9,367 bases of DNA from Rickettsiales bacterium (GTDB lineage: Bacteria; Pseudomonadota; Alphaproteobacteria; Rickettsiales; UBA1997), in contig CANGQE010000034.1 in the NCBI GenBank assembly GCA_947455845.1, positions 1 through 9,367 on the forward strand, read 5' to 3'. The position numbers were made by a program, and so were the translations under genes. This document shows positions 1 to 5,066 of this stretch, in pieces. Position 1 is the first letter of the stretch. Every line of letters begins with the position of its first letter. The notes below the pieces were generated by a model. It saw nothing but the letters and a program-made list of their open reading frames with translations. It was not told the DNA's origin and searched no databases.

Positions 1-13
1 AAATCACCCGTCT

Positions 14-31
14 CAATCGCTAACGCGATTG
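14..31. repeat. Small perfect hairpin upstream of the first gene
   Basis: CAATCGC (14-20) and GCGATTG (25-31) form a perfect 7-bp stem with a 4-base TAAC loop. A TAA at 21-23 ends one open frame entering from the left edge (…ITRLNR), so this could overlap the end of an upstream gene; seven codons are too few to decide. Confidence 0.45.
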
Positions 32-36
32 ATCCA

Positions 37-60
37 CCCTCTTTTTCAAAGAGGGCTTTT
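37..60 (+). terminator. Probable intrinsic terminator of the upstream gene
   Basis: CCCTCTTT (37-44) pairs perfectly with AAAGAGGG (48-55) over a 3-base loop, followed by C and a short TTTT run. This is an 8-bp stem plus a weak U tract, in the right orientation to end a plus-strand transcript entering from before base 1 and to insulate the MNT/HEPN pair. The T run is short, so efficiency is uncertain; the stem could also be just another spacer palindrome. Confidence 0.55.
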
Positions 61-64
61 CCCC

Positions 65-94
65 CTAGAATTTTAAAAATTCTCCGAATTAATT
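65..94. repeat. Direct repeat, left copy flanking the MNT/HEPN module
   Basis: Thirty bases beginning CTAGAATTTTAAAA and ending GAATTAATT match 771-800 at 25 of 30 positions in the same orientation. The left copy contains a small hairpin (AGAATTT 67-73 with AAATTCT 77-83). It lies 6 bases before the first gene of the pair. Both copies precede a gene, so it could be a promoter-type element rather than an insertion scar. The stretch is AT-rich, which weakens the match. Confidence 0.4.
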
Positions 95-100
95 CCTCCC

Positions 101-391
101 ATGAAAACTCTTGAACTCCTCCAAAAAAATCGCAAAAAAATCTACGAAATAGCTGCAAAACACGGCGTGTCCAACATCCGCGTTTTCGGCTCGGTCGCGC
201 GTGGGGAAGAGACTAAAAATTCGGATGTGGATTTGTTGGTCGCAATTAGCACCAAAACTTCCTTGATGACCTTAGTAAGACTTGAACAATCTTTAGAAAA
301 AGAAGCGGGAAGAAAAGTTCAAATCATCTCCGACAAAGCCGTAAACAAGCATCTCAAAGAACAAATTTTTTCAGAAATCATCGCTTTATGA
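101..391 (+). CDS. mntA: MNT-domain nucleotidyltransferase, MntA-like antitoxin
   Basis: A 96-residue minimal nucleotidyltransferase of the DNA polymerase beta-like superfamily. The signature GS-x10-DxD is clear: G30-S31 in RVFGSVARGEE, then D42 and D44 in SDVDLLV. In characterised MntA-HepT pairs this protein is the antitoxin and transfers AMP to a tyrosine of the HEPN toxin, inactivating it. The 3' end overlaps the HEPN gene by 4 bases (ATGA), the usual arrangement of translationally coupled toxin-antitoxin genes. One oddity: the later strand that normally carries a third carboxylate (typically VDLV after GRK) reads VQII (Q74), so a metal ligand may be missing, with D78 four residues on as a possible but unproven substitute. 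No Shine-Dalgarno sequence precedes the ATG. The family call is firm; the antitoxin role is inferred from the pairing. Confidence 0.88.
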   Translation: MKTLELLQKNRKKIYEIAAKHGVSNIRVFGSVARGEETKNSDVDLLVAISTKTSLMTLVRLEQSLEKEAGRKVQIISDKAVNKHLKEQIFSEIIAL

Positions 392-720
392 AAAACCAAA
401 CCATCTACTTACACAACATTCTAGATGCCATCAAAGAAATAGAAATTTTCTCTGAGGACTCGGATTGGAAAGATATTAAAACTGAAAGAGCAATTGAGAG
501 ATGCATTGAAATCATTGGCGAAGCAGCCAATAAATTATCTAAAGAATTTCAGAAAAAATTCCCCGAAGTTGAGTGGAATTTAGTAATTGGCATGAGGCCC
601 AAAATAATTCACGATTATTTTGATGTTGATCCCAACCTAGTAAAATCAACAGTTGAAGATGATATTCCGGTTCTAAAAAAACAAATCAAAAAGATTCTAA
701 AAGAGTTACATCAATCTTAA
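388..720 (+). CDS. hepT: HEPN-domain (DUF86) ribonuclease toxin, HepT-like
   Basis: A 110-residue all-helical HEPN protein. It carries the DUF86 motif AIERCIEIIGEAA (35-47) and the catalytic RX4HXY motif as R70-PKII-H75-D-Y77. Arg and His are the RNase residues known for HepT toxins, and the Tyr is the residue AMPylated by MntA in studied pairs. All three are present, so the toxin looks intact. After the Arg most relatives have Asn (GMRN); here it is Pro71, a small deviation beside the active site. The start overlaps the MNT stop by 4 bases, implying coupled translation and a matched complex. The usual length is 110-140 residues, so this is full length. Its RNA target cannot be read from sequence. 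Confidence 0.88.
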   Translation: MKNQTIYLHNILDAIKEIEIFSEDSDWKDIKTERAIERCIEIIGEAANKLSKEFQKKFPEVEWNLVIGMRPKIIHDYFDVDPNLVKSTVEDDIPVLKKQIKKILKELHQS

Positions 721-770
721 TTTTACACTACAACCACAAAAAATCCCACCTGATCCTCACAAAACCAAAG

Positions 771-800
771 CTAGAATTTTAAAATTTTTTTGAATTAATC
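771..800. repeat. Direct repeat, right copy flanking the MNT/HEPN module
   Basis: Begins CTAGAATTTTAAAA and ends GAATTAATC; 25 of 30 positions match the copy at 65-94. The middle differs mainly because this copy has a run of seven T, which destroys the small hairpin present in the left copy. It lies 50 bases after the HEPN stop and 47 before lpd. Confidence 0.4.
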
Positions 801-819
801 AAAGAAACCTTCCTAAAAA
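790..819 (+). promoter_or_regulatory. Possible promoter for lpd
   Basis: TTGAAT (790-795) and TAAAAA (814-819) are 18 bases apart, resembling weak sigma-70 -35 and -10 boxes, and would give a short leader before the lpd ATG at 848. In such AT-rich DNA similar matches arise by chance, so this is tentative. The rest of the 721-847 spacer shows no gene. Confidence 0.25.
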
Positions 820-847
820 TTCCCCTTAAAACTTAATTTTAACTAAA

Positions 848-2254
848 ATGACCGAACAAAATTTTGACGTAGTAGTAATTGGTGCTGGCCCTGGTGGATA
901 TGTGGCGGCAATTCGTGCAGCTCAGCTTGGACTTAAAACAGCTTGTGTGGAAAAGAGAAAAACTCTTGGGGGAACTTGTTTGAATGTGGGATGTATTCCT
1001 TCTAAAGCTTTGTTAGAAGTTTCGCACAAGTTTCATGATGCCGAGCATCAGTTTGAGAAGCTGGGAATTGCGGTTTCTAAGCCTAAGATTGATGTCAAAA
1101 AACTTTTAGCTAACAAGAATGAAATCGTTACTGGGCTTACCGGCGGGATTGCTGGCTTGTTTAAGAAAAACAAAGTTACTTCACTTGAAGGTGCGGCGAA
1201 ATTTTTGGATAAAAATACCATTGAAATTACTAAAGCTGACGGATCAAAAGAAAAAATCTCAGCAAAAAATTTCATCATTGCTACCGGTTCAGAAGTTACA
1301 AAATTACCCGGTGTTGAGATTGATGAAAAAGTAATTGTTTCTTCAACCGGAGCGCTCGATTTAGAAAAAGTTCCCGGAAAAATGATTGTAATTGGTGCAG
1401 GTGTAATCGGTTTAGAATTAGGATCAGTTTGGGGTCGTTTTGGCGCGGAAATTGAAGTGATTGAATTTTTAGATAAAATCACGCCAGCAATGGATGCCGA
1501 AGTTTCTCGTAACTTCCAAAGAATCCTTGAAAAACAAGGATTTAAATTCCGCCTTGCCACAAAAGTTGTGTCAGTAAAAAAAGACAAAAAAGGTGCAGTG
1601 GTTGAAGTTGAATCAGTTGTAGACGGTAAAAAAGAAACTCTAACTGCGGATGTGGTTTTAGTTGCGATTGGTCGCCGCCCAAATACCGAAAATCTAGGTT
1701 TGGAAAATGTAGGAATTGCGCTTAATCCGCGCGGTTTCATTGAAAATAATCACCTACGCACATCAGTTGAAAACATCTTCGTAATTGGTGATGTTACAAC
1801 TGGTCCAATGCTGGCTCACAAGGCTGAAGATGAAGGTGTTTCAGTTGCCGAAATGATTGCCGGACAAAAAGGTCACGTAAATTACGACGTCATTCCTAAC
1901 GTAATCTACACTTACCCTGAAATTGCTTCAGTTGGTAAAACCGAAGAAGAATTAAAAGCGGCAAATGTGGCTTACAAAGTTGGAAAATTTTCAATGATGG
2001 CAAACTCTAGAGCGCGCGCTACTGGCGACGATCAAGGTTTTGTAAAGATTCTAGCTTGCGCTAAATCTGACCGCATTTTGGGCGCTCACATCATTGCTCG
2101 CGAAGCTGGCAACACTATTCACGAAGTGGTTGTAGCCATGGAATTTGGTGGTTCAGCTGAAGATTTAGCCAGAACTTGCCACGCTCACCCAACTTACAAC
2201 GAAGCGGTTAAAGAAGCAGCATTGGCGGTGGATAAAAGACAGATTCACAGCTAG
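848..2254 (+). CDS. lpd: Dihydrolipoamide dehydrogenase (E3)
   Basis: A 468-residue flavoprotein disulfide reductase, the family's normal length. It reoxidises dihydrolipoyl groups on the E2 subunits of the pyruvate, 2-oxoglutarate or related dehydrogenase complexes using FAD and NAD+, in the cytoplasm. Visible in order: the FAD-binding GAGPGG (12-17); the redox-active disulfide C44-LNVG-C49 followed by IPSKALL; the ATG motif of the FAD domain (145-147); the NAD-binding GAGVIG (183-188); the second FAD motif around IGDV (313-316); and the C-terminal interface with CHAHPTYNEA, giving catalytic His447 and Glu452. The sequence is of the alphaproteobacterial type. No E1/E2 genes are next to it, so its partner complex is not shown here. 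The leader is AT-rich with no clear ribosome binding site. All key residues are present. Confidence 0.97.
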   Translation: MTEQNFDVVVIGAGPGGYVAAIRAAQLGLKTACVEKRKTLGGTCLNVGCIPSKALLEVSHKFHDAEHQFEKLGIAVSKPKIDVKKLLANKNEIVTGLTGGIAGLFKKNKVTSLEGAAKFLDKNTIEITKADGSKEKISAKNFIIATGSEVTKLPGVEIDEKVIVSSTGALDLEKVPGKMIVIGAGVIGLELGSVWGRFGAEIEVIEFLDKITPAMDAEVSRNFQRILEKQGFKFRLATKVVSVKKDKKGAVVEVESVVDGKKETLTADVVLVAIGRRPNTENLGLENVGIALNPRGFIENNHLRTSVENIFVIGDVTTGPMLAHKAEDEGVSVAEMIAGQKGHVNYDVIPNVIYTYPEIASVGKTEEELKAANVAYKVGKFSMMANSRARATGDDQGFVKILACAKSDRILGAHIIAREAGNTIHEVVVAMEFGGSAEDLARTCHAHPTYNEAVKEAALAVDKRQIHS

Positions 2255-2265
2255 GCTGTCAAATC

Positions 2266-2291
2266 GCCATTTAAGGGCGGCCTTAAATGGC
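2266..2291. repeat. Strong hairpin just after lpd (terminator-like or REP-like)
   Basis: GCCATTTAAGG (2266-2276) and CCTTAAATGGC (2281-2291) form a perfect 11-bp stem with a 4-base GCGG loop, 11 bases beyond the lpd stop. It is well placed to end the lpd transcript, but the bases after it (TACAATAAATTT) lack a proper U tract, so it may instead protect the 3' end or be an intergenic palindrome. Confidence 0.6.
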
Positions 2292-2320
2292 TACAATAAA
2301 TTTCGTACTTCACATATACG

Positions 2321-2424
2321 GCGCTGGACGGAGTTTGTAACTCCGTCCACATGTTTGCATCAAAGCCCATGTTTTAGGTTTGATACAAACTTAGGGTCGT
2401 GGTTACAAAACCCGACCCACAGCG
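2321..2424. repeat. Cluster of three adjacent hairpins, REP-like element
   Basis: Three stem-loops lie side by side. The first is perfect: GGACGGAGTT (2326-2335), 3-base loop, AACTCCGTCC (2339-2348). The second pairs GTTTGCATCAAA (2353-2364) with TTTGATACAAAC (2379-2390), 11 of 12 positions. The third pairs GGGTCG (2394-2399) with CGACCC (2413-2418), extended by GGTT (2401-2404) with AACC (2409-2412) around a bulge. CGCT (2322-2325) can pair with AGCG (2421-2424) and close all three into one multibranch fold. No open reading frame covers it. The GGACGGAG type of palindrome resembles repetitive extragenic elements mobilised by RAYT (IS200-like) transposases, but no transposase gene is in the window. 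Confidence 0.6.
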
Positions 2425-2466
2425 GAGTGCAAAATTCTCAAAAGCAAAATTAAGTACAATGAATAA

Positions 2467-2661
2467 TCTGATGAAGCAGCAAAGAAAGGATGTGGCGCGC
2501 CTCATAAGCTAACGTGCCTAGACTCTACCAAACAATGGATGGGAACATCTAGAACAACCTATAACGGACTTACCGCCACGGGCGAGCAAATTAAAATCGC
2601 CGGAAAGAAAGCAATAGTTGCAAAGGATAAATCGCGGATTAAAAATTCCCCTAAGGGGTGA
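2467..2661 (+). pseudogene. Short coding-like remnant without a start
   Basis: Between a TAA at 2464-2466 and a TGA at 2659-2661 one plus frame stays open for 64 codons. Its translation has ordinary composition rather than the skewed look of non-coding AT-rich DNA: it begins SDEAAKKGCGAPHK, continues through TKQWMGTSRTTYNGL and ends KDKSRIKNSPKG. The only in-frame ATG is internal (2539), leaving 40 residues. It could be the tail of a decayed gene interrupted by the hairpin cluster, or chance. I do not recognise a family. Confidence 0.3.
2641..2658 (-). terminator. Possible terminator for alr
   Basis: Read on the minus strand, CCCC-TTA-GGGG is followed by AA and TTTTT, a short 4-bp GC stem with a U tract, 82 bases beyond the alr stop codon. 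The stem is weak by itself. Its CCCC half also forms part of the larger inverted repeat 2655-2664/2718-2727, so the two folds exclude each other. Confidence 0.35.
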
Positions 2662-2727
2662 CATCTACGGCAATGGGCCCAAAGCACAGGTTTAGACTTC
2701 TGCCTACTTCGCTAATAATGTCACCCC
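2655..2727. repeat. 10-bp inverted repeat beyond the 3' end of alr
   Basis: GGGGTGACAT (2655-2664) and ATGTCACCCC (2718-2727) are perfect inverted copies separated by 53 bases. The 10 bases next to alr (TCCTTAAGGA, 2731-2740) form a perfect palindrome. The arrangement may be a 3' UTR fold of the alr transcript or the ends of a tiny non-coding element; no gene fits between the arms. Confidence 0.5.
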
Positions 2728-2740
2728 GATTCCTTAAGGA

Positions 2741-3838
2741 TTAGACCAGCTTACGCAACAAATTCTGATTAATTCTGGTAGTAATTTCGTAGTTAAACGA
2801 ACCTGACCAATTCCCCCAATCCTCAGCACTTACAACTTCTTTTTTATCACTTCCAATAATAGAAGCAGCATCGCCGACTTTTATTATTTTTACGTCAGTT
2901 ACATCAACCACAATCATGTTCATTGTAACACGACCAAGTTGTGGAACCTTTACTCCATTGATTAAAGCTCTGCTTTTTCCCGAACTAATTCGCGGAATTC
3001 CATCAAAATATCCTACAGGCAAAATCGCAATTTTGGAATCACGCTGCAAAGTAAAAGTGCAACCGTAAGAAATGTGAGTTCCTTTGGCCAAGGCTTTCAG
3101 CTCAACCACCGTAGTCTTCCACGACAAAACCGACATTAATTTTACTTTTTCTTGATGCCTCTCAATAATTTCCTGCGATGACCACAGGCCGTAGAGCCCA
3201 CCACCAATTCTCACTGCATCAAAGCAGCATTCAAATTCCGAAATAAACGTTCCGGCGGTAGAGCTGGCATGGGTTAAAGGATGAATATCAATTTCAGCTA
3301 AAGATTTTTTCCACAGCATTAACTCAGAAACCTGCTTTTTAGTGTAATCATTAAAAGCGCTGTCGTCGGGTGCAGCAAAGTGGGTGTACAAACCAACTAC
3401 TTCAATATTTTTATTTTTCGTAAGCAGTTTTAGAACTTGCTTCATGTCACCCACAACAAAACCATCACGACCAAGGCCAGTATCAACACAAAGATGGATA
3501 TTAATTTCTTTTGTGGTGTGCAAAAGATCCAAATTAGAAACTGATATCTCAATATTATTCTTTCGCGCTACAGAAACTTGCTCTAAGAACACCCGTCCCA
3601 AAACCAAAATCGGCTTGGTAATTTTCTTCTGACGCAATAAAAGCGCATCATTAAAATCATAAACCGCAAAGGCATCCACCTTACTTTTGATTTGAGAAAC
3701 CACTTGCAAAATTCCGTGGCCGTAAGCATTTGATTTAACAACCGCAATAAATTTGGTTTTTTTAGGAAGGTGTTTTTTGATTTGCGCCACATTGTTTAGA
3801 AGCGCAGATTTACTAATTTCGAGCCAAGTTAGAATCAT
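2741..3838 (-). CDS. alr: Alanine racemase
   Basis: A 365-residue PLP-dependent racemase supplying D-alanine for peptidoglycan; family length is about 360. Key residues: the PLP-binding Lys35 in VVKSNAYGHG (33-42), the substrate-binding stretch VDTGLGRDGF (118-127) with Arg124, the PLP-phosphate region IGGGLYG (211-217), and the second catalytic base Tyr258 in HISYGCTF. The C-terminus YEITTRINQNLLRKLV is typical. The residue before VDTG is Cys117, where Geobacillus-type enzymes have a carbamylated lysine (KxDTG); other family members also vary here. Asn307 in TMNMIVVDVT replaces the common Asp. The ATG overlaps the hisI stop by 4 bases, so alr is probably translated from the hisI transcript. 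The implied product indicates a cell that makes a peptidoglycan wall. Confidence 0.95.
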   Translation of the reverse strand: MILTWLEISKSALLNNVAQIKKHLPKKTKFIAVVKSNAYGHGILQVVSQIKSKVDAFAVYDFNDALLLRQKKITKPILVLGRVFLEQVSVARKNNIEISVSNLDLLHTTKEINIHLCVDTGLGRDGFVVGDMKQVLKLLTKNKNIEVVGLYTHFAAPDDSAFNDYTKKQVSELMLWKKSLAEIDIHPLTHASSTAGTFISEFECCFDAVRIGGGLYGLWSSQEIIERHQEKVKLMSVLSWKTTVVELKALAKGTHISYGCTFTLQRDSKIAILPVGYFDGIPRISSGKSRALINGVKVPQLGRVTMNMIVVDVTDVKIIKVGDAASIIGSDKKEVVSAEDWGNWSGSFNYEITTRINQNLLRKLV

Positions 3839-4158
3839 AAAATCTTGTTAAAAAAACAACTTCTTGCACCAGTATGACAAGCAACTCCGGTCTGCATTAC
3901 TTTCAATAAAATACAATCAAAATCACAATCTGTCGTAATTGAAATCACCTCTTGTAAATGCCCGGAAGTATCACCCTTTTTCCACAAAGAATTTCTTGAG
4001 CGCGAAAAATAAGTAGCGTAACCGCTTGAGATTGTAAGCTGCAAACTTTCTTTATTCATCCACGCCATCATTAAAACTTCACCGCTTTTGGCATCTTGAG
4101 CAATTGCCGGAATTAATCCATTTTGATCGAATTTTAGTTTTTTTATAATTTCGCTCAT
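3835..4158 (-). CDS. hisI: Phosphoribosyl-AMP cyclohydrolase
   Basis: A 107-residue single-domain HisI. It opens the adenine ring of phosphoribosyl-AMP to give ProFAR, the third step of histidine biosynthesis, in the cytoplasm. The signature motifs are all there: W59-KKGDTSGH67, the metal-binding DCDFD (D77, C78, D79, D81), and CHTGARSC (C94, H95, C101) supplying zinc ligands. There is no fused HisE domain; C-terminal fusions occur in enterobacteria, and alphaproteobacteria usually have the two separate. No other his gene is nearby; instead it is coupled to alr by an ATGA overlap. Whether the rest of the pathway exists cannot be seen here. The start is 81 bases from the divergent queD start, with no Shine-Dalgarno sequence. 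Confidence 0.95.
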   Translation of the reverse strand: MSEIIKKLKFDQNGLIPAIAQDAKSGEVLMMAWMNKESLQLTISSGYATYFSRSRNSLWKKGDTSGHLQEVISITTDCDFDCILLKVMQTGVACHTGARSCFFNKIL

Positions 4159-4171
4159 GACTTAAAGAAGG

Positions 4172-4200
4172 TTGATAATTCTGGCACCACCGCCTAAAAC
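4172..4200 (+). promoter_or_regulatory. Candidate sigma-70 promoter for queD-ybgC-ffh
   Basis: TTGATA (4172-4177; five of six consensus bases) and TAAAAC (4195-4200; four of six) are spaced by exactly 17 bases, in the only spacer between the divergent hisI and queD genes. Transcription would begin near 4207, about 30 bases before the queD ATG. No equally good minus-strand promoter for hisI-alr was found, though one must lie in the same 80 bases or inside queD. Confidence 0.45.
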
Positions 4201-4238
4201 GCATTTCATATTTCCTAATACAAAAATCAATTTTTTAA

Positions 4239-4658
4239 ATGATCACTTGCACCAGACGCATCGAATTTGATGCCGCTCACCGTATTATTAATCACGAAAG
4301 CAAATGCAAAATGTTGCACGGCCATCGTTATGCATTGGAAGCAACTTTTACGACAAATGAGCTAGATAATTTAGGTCGGGTAATTGATTTTGGTGTAATT
4401 CGCCAAGTGCTCGGGACGTGGATTGATGACAATCTCGATCACAACACCATCTTGTCAATTGCTGATAAGAAACTAGGTAACAATATTGCCGCAGAAACAG
4501 GGCAGAAAATTTATTACATCAAAGAAAACCCAACAGCAGAAAATATCGCTAACTATATTTTTACCGAAATTTGTCCAAAGCTTTTTGCCGATAAAAGCGT
4601 GAAATGTGTTGCAATTAAACTTTACGAAACACCGAATTGTTACACGGTGGTTGATTAA
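4239..4658 (+). CDS. queD: 6-carboxy-5,6,7,8-tetrahydropterin synthase (QueD/PTPS family)
   Basis: A 139-residue tunnelling-fold enzyme. QueD converts dihydroneopterin triphosphate to 6-carboxytetrahydropterin, the first dedicated step toward preQ0 and queuosine in tRNA. Zinc ligands are H14 in FDAAHRI and H27/H29 in LHGH; Cys23 gives the CxxxHGH pattern typical of QueD. The catalytic Asp67-His68 lie in NLDHNTIL, and Glu130 in LYETPN recognises the pterin. VIDFG (48-52) and PTAENIANYI (98-107) are also standard. The length is slightly above E. coli QueD (about 120) because of an insertion around 76-95. A true 6-pyruvoyl-tetrahydropterin synthase is the alternative; the Cys pattern favours QueD. 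It leads a tight set, with ybgC 7 bases downstream. Confidence 0.9.
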   Translation: MITCTRRIEFDAAHRIINHESKCKMLHGHRYALEATFTTNELDNLGRVIDFGVIRQVLGTWIDDNLDHNTILSIADKKLGNNIAAETGQKIYYIKENPTAENIANYIFTEICPKLFADKSVKCVAIKLYETPNCYTVVD

Positions 4659-4665
4659 AAAAAAT

Positions 4666-5055
4666 ATGACCAACAACTTTACCTACCGCATCTATTATGA
4701 AGACACCGACGCCGGTGGGGTAGTATATTACGCCAATTATTTGAAATTTTTTGAACGCGCTCGTACTGATTTTTTGCGTGCTTTAAAAATTTCACAGTCT
4801 GATTTGGCTGAAAAAGAAAATTTGGTTTTTGTGGTTAGAAAGTGCGAGATTGATTATCTTACTCCGGCAAGGCTTGACGATTTAATTGAAGTTTCAGTGG
4901 TGGTTACGGAAATTCGTAGTGCCTCGATTTTGATGTATCAGGAAATTAAAAAAGCAGACGAGATTTTGTCACGATTAAATGTAAAAATCGCCTGCGTTTC
5001 AGCCGATAAATTTCGACCAACAAAAATCCCAAACTCAATCCAAACCCTCTTTTAA
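4666..5055 (+). CDS. ybgC: YbgC-family acyl-CoA thioesterase (Tol-Pal associated)
   Basis: A 129-residue hotdog-fold thioesterase. YbgC enzymes hydrolyse acyl-CoA or acyl-ACP thioesters near the inner membrane and are usually encoded with tolQRAB-pal. The signature is IYYEDTDAGGVVYYANYLKF (9-28) with the active-site aspartate D15 in DTDAGG, followed by FERARTDFLRAL. A longer in-frame start at 4606 would add 20 residues inside queD that show no family similarity, so the ATG at 4666, 7 bases after the queD stop, is chosen: it begins the protein just before the conserved YRIYYEDTD. The tol genes are not adjacent here; the partner downstream is ffh, 11 bases on. No Shine-Dalgarno sequence is seen. 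Confidence 0.92.
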   Translation: MTNNFTYRIYYEDTDAGGVVYYANYLKFFERARTDFLRALKISQSDLAEKENLVFVVRKCEIDYLTPARLDDLIEVSVVVTEIRSASILMYQEIKKADEILSRLNVKIACVSADKFRPTKIPNSIQTLF

Positions 5056-5066
5056 ACTTTTGAAAA

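Noticed and set aside
1048..1740. 230-codon open frame opposite lpd
   Set aside because: It is the antisense shadow of lpd; composition is rich in Ser, Thr, Phe and Pro with no domain, and lpd is certain.
2255..2740. tmRNA, RNase P RNA or another known stable RNA in the large spacer
   Set aside because: I looked on both strands for the tmRNA GGGG..TTCGAC start, a CCA-ended acceptor with a T-loop, and the conserved RNase P blocks, and found none. The GGGGTGAC start at 2655 is only a partial resemblance.
4606..4665. Upstream start for ybgC
   Set aside because: It would add 20 residues lying inside queD without family similarity; the ATG at 4666 starts just before the conserved hotdog motif.
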